A stretch of 64,000 bases of DNA from Actinotalea subterranea. GTDB lineage: Bacteria > Actinomycetota > Actinomycetes > Actinomycetales > Cellulomonadaceae. The notes below the pieces were generated by a model that did no database searches, was not told the origin of the DNA, and saw nothing but the letters and a program-made list of their open reading frames with translations. Every line of letters begins with the position of its first letter. Within the stretch, counting starts at the first letter, position 1. Position numbers and translations under genes: made by a program. Location of the stretch: assembly GCF_008364845.1 (NCBI RefSeq), contig NZ_VTTP01000001.1:148827-212826 (forward strand). The letters run 5' to 3'. Below, one piece after another: positions 8,436 to 16,433 of this stretch.

Positions 8436-8438
8436 TTA
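8433..8438 (-). promoter_or_regulatory. ptsH: -10 box TAAGGT of ptsH
   Basis: TAAGGT on the minus strand, overlapping the DasR-like operator and about 60 nt upstream of the HPr start. Confidence 0.5.
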
Positions 8439-8493
8439 GCGGGTCGCCGGCCCGACGTCTCCCGCAGCGCCGGGCGTGGGCGACAATGGCTGC

Positions 8494-8895
8494 GTGAGCC
8501 ACGCCGAGCGCCAGCCCAGCGACACGTTCTACGACGCCGTCGGCGGGACCGAGACCTTCGAGCGGCTCGTCGCGGCGTTCTACGCGCAGGTGGCCGACGA
8601 CGACCTCCTGCGGCCCATGTACCCGGAGCAGGACCTGGGCCCGGCCGCCGAGCGGCTGCGGACCTTCCTCGAGCAGTACTGGGGCGGCCCCACCACGTAC
8701 AGCGAGCAGCGTGGCCACCCACGCCTGCGCCTGCGGCACGCGCCCTACAAGGTCAACCCCGCGGCGCGCGACCGGTGGCTCGCACACATGCGCACCGCGC
8801 TCGACTCGCTCGCCCTCCCGCCGCTCCAGCACGCAACGCTCTGGGACTACCTGGAACGCGCGGCGCACGCGATGGTCAACACGTTCGACGACTGA
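8494..8895 (+). CDS. glbO: Group II truncated hemoglobin
   Basis: A TrHbO-type globin of 133 aa, a haem protein binding oxygen or handling peroxide and nitric oxide (family knowledge). Seen are [19 protein letters not shown], the [21 protein letters not shown] stretch with the proximal histidine region, and DRWLAHM with the tryptophan conserved in this group. GTG 8494 is chosen over ATG 8476 because GACAAT, a -10-like hexamer, lies six bases upstream, suggesting a leaderless message. It is divergent from ptsH. Confidence 0.9.
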   Translation: MSHAERQPSDTFYDAVGGTETFERLVAAFYAQVADDDLLRPMYPEQDLGPAAERLRTFLEQYWGGPTTYSEQRGHPRLRLRHAPYKVNPAARDRWLAHMRTALDSLALPPLQHATLWDYLERAAHAMVNTFDD

Positions 8896-8964
8896 CCCGG
8901 GCGGCCCGCCGCCCACCCACCACCCACGCCGATCCCCGCGCAGGCCGCCCACCCGAGGAGACCG

Positions 8965-9837
8965 ATGCCCCACCCGACGACCGACCCGCTCCGCGCCGTG
9001 CTCGACGTGCTCGCGCTGCGCACGGTCGACGCCGACACGTTCACGGGCGACAGCCTCGACAAGCCCGGCGGGCGCGTCTTCGGCGGCCAGGTCCTCGCGC
9101 AGTCCCTGCTCGCCGCGGCGGCCACCGTCGGCCACGACCGGCTCCCCCACTCCGTGCACGGGTACTTCCTGCGCCCGGGCGACGTGAAGCAGGAGATCAC
9201 GTTCGCCGTCGAGCGCCTGCGCGACGGCCGGTCGTTCAGCGCGCGCCGCACCCACGCGCTCCAGGCGGGCGTGCCGATCCTGGCCATGACGACCTCCTTC
9301 CAGGTGGAGCAGCCCGGCGTCGAGCACTCGGACACGCCACCCTCGACGGTTCCGCGACCCGAGGGCCTGCCGAGCGTCTTCGAGACCCTGGGCCCTATCG
9401 ACCACCCGCTCGCCGCGTTCTGGACGCAGGCCTCGGCCTTCGACCTGCGCCACGTCGAGGAGTCCGTCTACACGGGGCCTGCCGGCGAGCGCACCGACCG
9501 GCAGATGGTGTGGATGAAGGCCCGCGGCCCGGTGCCCGACGACCAGGTGCTGCACCGCGCCCTGCTCGCCTACGCGTGCGACCAGGTCATGCTCGAGCCG
9601 GTCCTTCGGCGGCACGGCGCGAGCTGGTCCACGCAGGCCCTGTCGATCGCGAGCCTCGACCACGCGATGTGGTGGCACCGACCGGCACGCGTCGACGAGT
9701 GGCTGCTCTACGTCCAGTCCGCGCCGTCGGCCCAGGGCGGCCGTGGCCTCGGCGCCGCGCGCGTGTACCGCGAGGACGGGGCGCTCGTCGCGACGATCGC
9801 CCAGGAGGGCATGGTCCGCTTCCCGCTCGACGACTGA
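8965..9837 (+). CDS. tesB: Acyl-CoA thioesterase II
   Basis: A double hot-dog thioesterase of 290 aa that hydrolyses acyl-CoA to free acid and CoA. N-terminal hot-dog: GGRVFGGQVLAQSL, HSVHGYFLRPGD. C-terminal hot-dog: ACDQVMLEPVLRRHG, and SIASLDHAMWWHRP carrying the family's catalytic aspartate. Length matches TesB. GAGGAG lies four bases before the ATG. It follows the globin gene by 69 nt on the same strand and may share a transcript. Confidence 0.93.
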   Translation: MPHPTTDPLRAVLDVLALRTVDADTFTGDSLDKPGGRVFGGQVLAQSLLAAAATVGHDRLPHSVHGYFLRPGDVKQEITFAVERLRDGRSFSARRTHALQAGVPILAMTTSFQVEQPGVEHSDTPPSTVPRPEGLPSVFETLGPIDHPLAAFWTQASAFDLRHVEESVYTGPAGERTDRQMVWMKARGPVPDDQVLHRALLAYACDQVMLEPVLRRHGASWSTQALSIASLDHAMWWHRPARVDEWLLYVQSAPSAQGGRGLGAARVYREDGALVATIAQEGMVRFPLDD

Positions 9838-9852
9838 GCCCCGCCGGGTCGA

Positions 9853-9957
9853 CGACCGGCAGCCCGCGCAGCGACCGGGCAGCCCGCGCAGCGACCGGAT
9901 CGCCCGCGCAGCGACCGGCAGCCCGCGCAGGGACCGGCCAGCCCGCACCGCGACGGT
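9853..9957. repeat. Degenerate 19-20 bp tandem repeat, about five units
   Basis: Units near GACCGGCAGCCCGCGCAGC recur at 9854, 9873, 9893, 9913 and 9932, with a decayed copy near 9952. They fill most of the 168-bp gap between tesB and the topoisomerase gene. No open frame or promoter is evident inside. Confidence 0.8.
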
Positions 9958-10005
9958 TCCGCCGTTCGACGTGCCGCCTGACGTCGGCCGCCCCAGACTG
10001 TCCGC

Positions 10006-10983
10006 ATGCCACGCCTGCGCCGGTCCCGCACGCAGGATGCCGGGTGGTCGCGGCGGCGCCAGGGCCGAGGCACGGTGTACCTCGACGAGCAGGGTCGGCG
10101 GATCACGGACCCCGCGGCCGTCGCCCGCTGCGAGGACCTCGTCATCCCTCCCGCATGGACCGACGTGTGGATCTGCCCGCAGGAGAACGGCCACATCCAG
10201 GCGATGGGTACGGACGACGCCGGGCGTCGCCAGTACCTCTACCACCCGCACTGGCGCGAGCGCCGCGACCGCGCGAAGCACGAGCAGGTGCTCGCGATGG
10301 CGCGACGCCTTCCCGGAGCCCGGCGCACCGTCGCCACCCACCTCGCGCTGCCGGGCATGCCACGGGTCAAGGTGCTCGCGCTCGCGTTCCGGCTGCTCGA
10401 CGAGGCGTACTTCCGCGCGGGCGGAGAGTCCTACGCCAAGGCGAACGGGAGCTTCGGCCTCGCGACGATCCGCCGCACGCACGTCGACGTCGACGACGAG
10501 GGCGTGAGCTTCCGCTACCCGGCCAAGTCGGGACAGCTCCGCGAGACGCGCGTCGACGACGGCGACATCGCCGCCCTCGTGCGCGAGCTCAAGGACCGCC
10601 CCGGGCGCCTGCGCGACCTGCTCGCCTGGCAGGACGGCGCCGGTCGCTGGCACGACGTGACCTCGGCGGACATCCAGGAGTACGTCAAGGACCGCCTCGG
10701 GTCCGACGCCCGGCCCAAGGACTTCCGGACGTGGCACGCGAGCGTCCTCGCGGCCGCCGCACTCGCCGAGGCGGGCCCGCCGCCGTCGTCGGAGCGGGCC
10801 CGGAGCCGCGTCGTGAGCCAGGTCGTGCGGGAGGTCGCCGACGAGCTCGGGAACACCCCCGCGGTGTGCCGCGCGTCGTACATCGACCCGCGCCTGGTCG
10901 ACCTCTGGGAGCACGGACGGACCATCGGCAGGCGCCGGACGCGAGCGGGTGCGGAGAGGGCGCTCATCGCCCTCCTGACGTGA
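10006..10983 (+). CDS. DNA topoisomerase IB (poxvirus type)
   Basis: A 325-aa type IB topoisomerase that relaxes supercoils through a 3'-phosphotyrosyl intermediate. The N-terminal domain has DPAAVARCEDLVIPPAWTDVW and the catalytic domain has IRRTHV, the RLR/SKDFRTWHAS-like segment (KDFRTWHASV) and the nucleophile tyrosine in CRASYIDP. Length fits bacterial short TopIB. CAGACT lies seven to twelve bases before the ATG, so translation may be leaderless. The family is accessory in bacteria, often linked to repair or stress. Confidence 0.93.
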   Translation: MPRLRRSRTQDAGWSRRRQGRGTVYLDEQGRRITDPAAVARCEDLVIPPAWTDVWICPQENGHIQAMGTDDAGRRQYLYHPHWRERRDRAKHEQVLAMARRLPGARRTVATHLALPGMPRVKVLALAFRLLDEAYFRAGGESYAKANGSFGLATIRRTHVDVDDEGVSFRYPAKSGQLRETRVDDGDIAALVRELKDRPGRLRDLLAWQDGAGRWHDVTSADIQEYVKDRLGSDARPKDFRTWHASVLAAAALAEAGPPPSSERARSRVVSQVVREVADELGNTPAVCRASYIDPRLVDLWEHGRTIGRRRTRAGAERALIALLT

Positions 10984-11067
10984 GTGCCCGCGGCGGGCGC
11001 GTGACCTGAGCTCCCGCGACGCGTGCGAGCCCCGCGTGGCCGGCGCCCGTCGCTGCTCGGCCGGTCG

Positions 11068-12501
11068 CTACTCCATGTCCTCGAGCTGACGCCCCTTGGT
11101 CTCGGGCACGAGCCGGAGCACGAAGAAGAACGAGAGCGCGGCGAACACCGTGTACAGGCCGTACGCGACGCCGAGGCCCAGGTCCGCGAGCGCGGGGAAC
11201 GTCGTCGAGATCGCGAAGTTGCCGAGCCACTGCGCCGCCGCAGCGAGGCCGAGCGCGCTCGCCCGGATCGCGTTGCTGAACATCTCCCCGAGCAGGACCC
11301 ACACGGCCGGTCCCCAGGAGACCCCGAAGAACACGACGAACGCGTTGGCGGCGACGAGCGCCACGGGCCCCGCGGAGTCCGAGAGCGCAGGCTCGCCGTC
11401 GACGAGAGGGGCAGTCGCGAACACGAACGCGAGCGTCGCGAGGCTCGCGACCATGCCGACCGACCCGGTCAGGAGCAGCCGGCGCCGGCCCACCTTGTCG
11501 ATCACGGAGATCGCGATGATCGTGACGACGATGTTGGTGACCGACGTGATGACGGTCTGGACGAGCGAGTCCTCCTCGCTGAAGCCCACGCTCTGCCACA
11601 GGGTCGCGGAGTAGTAGAAGATCACGTTGATGCCGACGAACTGCTGGAACAGGGACAGCGCGATCCCGACCCACACGATCGGCCTGAGCCCGAGCGCGGT
11701 GCCGCGCAGGTCGGCGAACGAGGAGCGCGTGTCCATGGACACGGTGCGCCGGATCTCCCGCATGCGCTCGTCGATGCCCGTCTTGAGGACCTGGCTGAGC
11801 ACCTGGCGTGCGTCGTCGTGCTCACCCCGGGACACGAGGTAGCGCGGCGACTCCGGGATGCTCAGCGCCAGCAGGCCGTACGCCACGGCCGGCACGGCCT
11901 CGGCGAAGAACATCCAGCGCCACGCCTCGAGCCCGAGCCAGTGCACCTCGGCTGCACCGCCGGCCGCGGTCGCGAAGAAGTAGTCCGAGAGCAGGGCGAC
12001 GAAGATGCCGGTGACGATGGCGAGCTGCTGGAGCGAGCCGAGCCGTCCGCGGATCGACGCCGGTGAGATCTCCGCGATGTACGCGGGAGCGATGACGGAC
12101 GCGGCCCCGACGCCGAGGCCTCCCACCACGCGCCACAGGATGAGGTCCCACGGCCCCTGGGCGAGCCCCGAGCCGATCGCGCTGACGGTGAACAGCACGG
12201 ACGCGATCAGCATGACCCGGATGCGGCCCTGCCTGTCCGCGAGGCGGCCCGCGAGCCACGCGCCGACGACGCAGCCGAGCAGGGCCGAGGAGACCGCGAA
12301 GCCCGTCAGGCCGCTGCCCATCGCGAACTCGTCGCGGATCGCGGAGACGGCACCGTTGATGACCGCGGTGTCGAAGCCGAACAGGAACCCGCCGAGGGCG
12401 GCGACGCTCGCGAGGAGGATCGCGCGGCCGGTGTCGTACTCCTCAGCCGCGCCCTGCCCCGGCGCCGACCCGCCCGTACCCGTCTCCTGCGTCCCAGCCA
12501 T
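11068..12501 (-). CDS. MFS sugar transporter (sugar/H+ symporter family)
   Basis: A 12-helix major facilitator of 477 aa in the XylE/GLUT family. Signatures seen: GRLADRQGR between TM2 and TM3, PESPRYLV after TM6, FQQFVGINVIFYYS in TM7, DKVGRR between TM8 and TM9 and PETKGR at the C terminus. These are the five classical sugar porter motifs. ATG 12501 has GAGGAGG six bases upstream. It is divergent from the NAD(P)-binding gene. The substrate is unknown; xylose, glucose or myo-inositol are common in the family. Confidence 0.92.
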   Translation of the reverse strand: MAGTQETGTGGSAPGQGAAEEYDTGRAILLASVAALGGFLFGFDTAVINGAVSAIRDEFAMGSGLTGFAVSSALLGCVVGAWLAGRLADRQGRIRVMLIASVLFTVSAIGSGLAQGPWDLILWRVVGGLGVGAASVIAPAYIAEISPASIRGRLGSLQQLAIVTGIFVALLSDYFFATAAGGAAEVHWLGLEAWRWMFFAEAVPAVAYGLLALSIPESPRYLVSRGEHDDARQVLSQVLKTGIDERMREIRRTVSMDTRSSFADLRGTALGLRPIVWVGIALSLFQQFVGINVIFYYSATLWQSVGFSEEDSLVQTVITSVTNIVVTIIAISVIDKVGRRRLLLTGSVGMVASLATLAFVFATAPLVDGEPALSDSAGPVALVAANAFVVFFGVSWGPAVWVLLGEMFSNAIRASALGLAAAAQWLGNFAISTTFPALADLGLGVAYGLYTVFAALSFFFVLRLVPETKGRQLEDME

Positions 12502-12650
12502 GGCGCGCCTCCTCGTCGTGGACCGCTCGACCGTACGTCCACCCCTGCGGCCCCACCACCGGAGGGGTGCCCGGGAACGCACGGCACACCGGGGACGTAC
12601 GGGCACGGACTGCGGCACGCACCGGCCGCGCGCCGCGGCGTGCCCGCGCC

Positions 12651-12656
12651 TACGCT
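12651..12656 (+). promoter_or_regulatory. -10 box TACGCT of a leaderless start
   Basis: TACGCT, six bases, then ATG 12663. Confidence 0.55.
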
Positions 12657-12662
12657 CCGGTG

Positions 12663-14165
12663 ATGAGCAGACTCGTCGCCGTCACGGGCGTCACCGGCTA
12701 TGTCGGCGGCCGCCTCGTCCCTGAGCTCCTCGACGCGGGGTACCGGGTGCGGGCCATCGCACGCAACCCGGGGCGCCTGCAGGGCCGGCCCTGGGCCGAC
12801 CGGGTCGAGGCGGTCGGTGCCGACGCCGCCGAGCTCGACGAGATCCGGGCGGCGCTCGAGGGTGTCGACGTCGCGTACTACCTCATCCACTCGCTCGGGA
12901 CGGGTCGCTTCGAGGCGCGTGACCGGCGCACCGCGCTCGTGTTCGCGCAGGCGGCGCGCGAGGCGGGCGTCCGGCGCATCGTCTACCTCGGTGGCCTCTT
13001 CCCGCAGGGCCAGGACCTTTCGCCGCACCTCGAGTCCCGCAAGGAGGTCGGTGAGATCCTCCTCGCGTCGGGCGTCCCGACGACGGTGCTGCGCGCCGCG
13101 GTGATCCTCGGCTCCGGGTCGGCCTCGTTCGAGATGATGCGCTACCTCACCGAGCGGCTGCCCGCGATGACGGTGCCCCGCTGGGTCGAGAACCGCATCC
13201 AGCCGATCGCGGTCCGCGACGTGCTTCGGTACCTGGTGGGCAGCGCCGACATGCCGGACGACGTGAGCCGTGCCTTCGACATCGGCGGCCCCGAGGTGCT
13301 CACGTACCGCCAGATGATGCAGCGCTACGCCGCCGTCGCGGGCCTGCCCCGGCGCATCATCGTCGGTGTGCCCGTGCTCACGCCGCGCCTCTCGAGCCTC
13401 TGGGTGTCCCTCGTGACGCCCGTGCCGGGTCCCCTCGCCCGCCCCCTCGTCGAGTCGCTGGTCCACGAGGTGGTGTGCGACGAGAAGGACATCGCCGAGC
13501 ACGTGCCCGACCCGCCGACGGGTCTGCTCGGCTTCGACGACGCCGTCCGGCTCGCCCTCCAGCGCATCCAGGACGCCGACGTCGCGACGCGCTGGTCCTC
13601 GGCGTCGGTGCCGGGGGCTCCCAGCGACCCGCTGCCGAGCGACCCCGACTGGGCCGGCGGCTCGCTCTACCGGGACGAGCGGCGCACGCGGGTCGACGCA
13701 CCCGCCGACGTCGTGTGGAGCGTCATCCAGACGGTGGGCGGCGAGCGCGGGTGGTACTCGTGGCCGCTCGCCTGGGAGGTCCGCGGTCTGCTCGACCGCG
13801 TCTCGGGTGGCCCGGGCCTGCGGCGCGGCCGTCGGCACCCCGCGCTGCTCCTCGTGGACGACGCCGTCGACTTCTGGCGCGTCGAGGAGGTCGTCCCGCC
13901 CCGGATGCTGCGGCTGCGCGCCGAGATGCGGGTCCCCGGGCTGGCCTGGCTCGAGCTCGCGGTGCGTCCGGAGGCGGACCCGGGGACGTCGACGCTGCGC
14001 CAGGTGGCGACGTTCCACCCGCACGGGCTCCTCGGCCAGCTCTACTGGTGGTCCGTCGCGCCCTTCCACGGCGTCGTGTTCGGCGGGATGCAGCGGGGCA
14101 TGCGGCGCGAGGCGGAGCGGCTCGCCGCGGAGCTCGCGCAGGGTGAAGGCCCGTCGGCCGCCTGA
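12663..14165 (+). CDS. NAD(P)-binding protein with C-terminal DUF2867 domain
   Basis: A 500-aa two-domain protein. Residues 1-300 form an atypical short-chain dehydrogenase/epimerase fold with the glycine motif TGVTGYVGG at 8-16, YYLIHSLG and RIVYLGG. Residues 340-490 match the DUF2867 (START/polyketide-cyclase-like) domain, for example APADVVWSVIQ and the WWSVAPFHGVVFGGM ending. This fusion is common in actinobacteria; its substrate is not known to me. Translation is probably leaderless. It converges with the thioesterase gene 22 nt away. Confidence 0.85.
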   Translation: MSRLVAVTGVTGYVGGRLVPELLDAGYRVRAIARNPGRLQGRPWADRVEAVGADAAELDEIRAALEGVDVAYYLIHSLGTGRFEARDRRTALVFAQAAREAGVRRIVYLGGLFPQGQDLSPHLESRKEVGEILLASGVPTTVLRAAVILGSGSASFEMMRYLTERLPAMTVPRWVENRIQPIAVRDVLRYLVGSADMPDDVSRAFDIGGPEVLTYRQMMQRYAAVAGLPRRIIVGVPVLTPRLSSLWVSLVTPVPGPLARPLVESLVHEVVCDEKDIAEHVPDPPTGLLGFDDAVRLALQRIQDADVATRWSSASVPGAPSDPLPSDPDWAGGSLYRDERRTRVDAPADVVWSVIQTVGGERGWYSWPLAWEVRGLLDRVSGGPGLRRGRRHPALLLVDDAVDFWRVEEVVPPRMLRLRAEMRVPGLAWLELAVRPEADPGTSTLRQVATFHPHGLLGQLYWWSVAPFHGVVFGGMQRGMRREAERLAAELAQGEGPSAA

Positions 14166-14187
14166 CTGCGGCGGACCGGACGGGTGC

Positions 14188-14682
14188 CTAGACCGCGGTG
14201 CCGTTGCGTGCGCGGCGGCGCATCTGCACGGGTTCCTCGACGTACGGGCCCCACACCGCGCGTTCCTCGTCGCTGATGCGGCGCGGGCGCTCGGTCGTCG
14301 AGTCGAGCAGGACGATCGTCGTGACCGCCTGCACGTGGACCGTGCGCCGGCCGTCGACGAGGGTCGTGAGCTGGTAGGAGACCTCGAGGCTCGCTCCGCC
14401 CAGGTGACCGATCCACATCTCGGCGGTCACGGGTGCGCGCTGGTAGCCCAGCGGCAGGAGGTACTCGACCTCCTGGCGCGCGACGAGCGTGTGCGTCGTC
14501 GCGGTGGGCCCGGCGTCGAGCACGGCCGTCTCCCAGGGGCTCTCGTCGACCGCGGTCGGGTGCTTCCAGAACGCGGCGATGCGGGCCTCCTCGAGGAGCC
14601 GCATGATCGCCACGTTGTTGACGTGCCCGTAGGCGTCGAGATCGGCCCAGCGCAGCGGGACGGGAACCAACAGGCGGGTCAT
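14188..14682 (-). CDS. Acyl-CoA thioesterase, single hot-dog (YbgC/4HBT type)
   Basis: A 164-aa hot-dog protein with the characteristic N-terminal RWADLDAYGHVNN motif, whose aspartate is catalytic in the 4-hydroxybenzoyl-CoA thioesterase family, and EYLLPLGYQ in the second strand region. The natural acyl group is unknown. The ATG overlaps the upstream GTPase stop by ATGA, so it ends a long minus-strand operon-like run starting at 24.4 kb. Confidence 0.88.
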   Translation of the reverse strand: MTRLLVPVPLRWADLDAYGHVNNVAIMRLLEEARIAAFWKHPTAVDESPWETAVLDAGPTATTHTLVARQEVEYLLPLGYQRAPVTAEMWIGHLGGASLEVSYQLTTLVDGRRTVHVQAVTTIVLLDSTTERPRRISDEERAVWGPYVEEPVQMRRRARNGTAV

Positions 14683-16433
14683 CGGGGACCTTCCGGGTCG
14701 GGGGCGACGTGGCCGCGTCGCATCCTGCCACCAGGCCTCGACCCGGCGGACGCGCCCGTGGTGGCGCCCGCGGTCCGGCCTCGACGCGCGGGCGCTGGCG
14801 TCGCCGCGGCCTCCGCTGCCGAGCGGCACTCCGCCCAGCGGGCCAGCACCTCGTCGACGGGCCGGACCACGTGCTCGTCGGCGACCGCGGCGACGGTCGA
14901 TCGCAGCTGGGTCGTCGCGCGGCGCGCTCGCCGCGCGGCCCCCCAGCGGGCGGCGACGCGCGCGAGGCCCGCGACGAGGAGGCCCACGACGGCGCCGCCG
15001 ACGGCCGCGAGCGTGGGCACGGGCACCTCGCCCCACCGCGGCGGCTCGGGCGTGGGCAGCTGTAGCGCGTCGAGCCCGGCGAGCGCACCGAGCCACGCGA
15101 GCCCGCCGAGCATCACGGCGAGCAGGACCCACTGGAGGGCACCCGTCGCGGCCCACCAGCGCGGCCGCCGGCCGGGGACGACGCGTGTCCCGGCGACGGC
15201 GCGGTCCAGCGCGTCGAGGAGACGCGCCCCGTCGTCGCCGTCGGCAAGGCTGCGTGACCGTGCGGCGAGCACCCACGCCTCGGGGGCGCGCGAGGTCGCG
15301 GCGTCGGTGTAGCCCCGCACAGCCGCGCGGGCCCGCGCGTGCTCGGCGGGCCCGGGCGGCGGGACGGACGTCCGTACCAGGTCGGCGTCGACCGCCCCGC
15401 GCTCACGGGAACGACCGGTCCCGGGTGAGGTGCCACCCCCGCCACCCGCGGCGAGGTGCAGGCGACGCAGCGGGTCGACGCGGAAGCGGCTCAGCCACCG
15501 CGTGGGCGGCCAGCCGGTCGCCCGCCAGGCGCGCAGCGACCACGCCGCGCGCACCGCCTCGGCGACCACCGGGACGCCGGCTGCGACGGCGAGGGCCTCG
15601 ACCAGCTCGGCCTGCGCCCCTCGGCGCGGCCCCTCCCCGGCGGGCGCGGGGCCGCAGTGCTCGAGGATCTGCCGCGCGAGGTGGATGACGTCGGCCTCGA
15701 CGCGGGCCGTGGCCGCGAGCCTGCGCGCGGCGGCGTCGTCGAGCGCGGCGCGCAGCTCGGGGATGCCCTGGCCCGTGAGCGCGGAGGCGTCGATCAGTGG
15801 GACGCCTCCGAGGCCGTCGTCGGCGAGCAGCCCCTGCAGGTCCCGGTGGCACGCGGCCCGCTCCTCGGGGCTCAGGCGGTCCACCTGGTTCAGCACCACG
15901 AGGACGACGTCGCGATGGTCGGCGAGCCCGCGCAGGTAGCGCTCGTGCACGGCGGCGTCGGCGTACTTCTGCGGGTCCACGACCCACACCATGAGGTCGA
16001 CGAGGGCCATGAGCCGCTCGGCCTCGAGCCGGTGGGCCGTGAGCACCGAGTCGTGGTCGGGGAGGTCGAGCAGGATCAGGCCGTCGGCGGGGGCACCTTC
16101 GGCGCCGAGCTGGTGACGCCGTCGAACGCCGAGCCAGTCGAGCAGCGCCGCCGACCCGGTCTCGCCGCGCACCACGGCCAGCGCCTCCGAGGTGGTGGGC
16201 CGCAGCACGTCGACCTGGGCGAGCGGGGCCCCGACGATAGCGTTGACGAGCGAGGACTTGCCCGACCCGGTCGAGCCCCCGAGGGCGACGACGGTGTGGT
16301 CGGCCGAGAGCCGCAGGCGGTGGCCCGCGCGCTCCTCGACGTCCTGCGCGACGGCGACGAGGCTCGACGGCAGCACGCCCCGCCCGGCGCGGACGGCTCG
16401 CGCGAGCGCGTCCAGGCGCTCCGTGACGGTCAC
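14679..16433 (-). CDS. Large GTPase with C-terminal membrane segments (pair A, second gene)
   Basis: A 584-aa GTPase of the dynamin-like/YfjP-type group. G1 is GGSTGSGKSS, the switch region is RPTTSEAL, G3 is LLDLPDHDS, and G4 is VLNQVDRLS. The phrase WVVDPQKYADAA recurs in its homologue at 21006-22682. Two hydrophobic segments (around residues 450-475 and 495-515) suggest membrane attachment. GTG 16433 is chosen because it forms a four-base GTGA overlap with the upstream gene. The role is not known to me; pairing with another GTPase suggests a heteromer at the membrane. Confidence 0.8.
   Translation of the reverse strand: MTVTERLDALARAVRAGRGVLPSSLVAVAQDVEERAGHRLRLSADHTVVALGGSTGSGKSSLVNAIVGAPLAQVDVLRPTTSEALAVVRGETGSAALLDWLGVRRRHQLGAEGAPADGLILLDLPDHDSVLTAHRLEAERLMALVDLMVWVVDPQKYADAAVHERYLRGLADHRDVVLVVLNQVDRLSPEERAACHRDLQGLLADDGLGGVPLIDASALTGQGIPELRAALDDAAARRLAATARVEADVIHLARQILEHCGPAPAGEGPRRGAQAELVEALAVAAGVPVVAEAVRAAWSLRAWRATGWPPTRWLSRFRVDPLRRLHLAAGGGGGTSPGTGRSRERGAVDADLVRTSVPPPGPAEHARARAAVRGYTDAATSRAPEAWVLAARSRSLADGDDGARLLDALDRAVAGTRVVPGRRPRWWAATGALQWVLLAVMLGGLAWLGALAGLDALQLPTPEPPRWGEVPVPTLAAVGGAVVGLLVAGLARVAARWGAARRARRATTQLRSTVAAVADEHVVRPVDEVLARWAECRSAAEAAATPAPARRGRTAGATTGASAGSRPGGRMRRGHVAPDPEGPR

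Noticed and set aside
9853-9957. Origin iterons
   Set aside because: No replication initiator gene, no DnaA-box-like TTATCCACA and no A+T-rich region adjacent.
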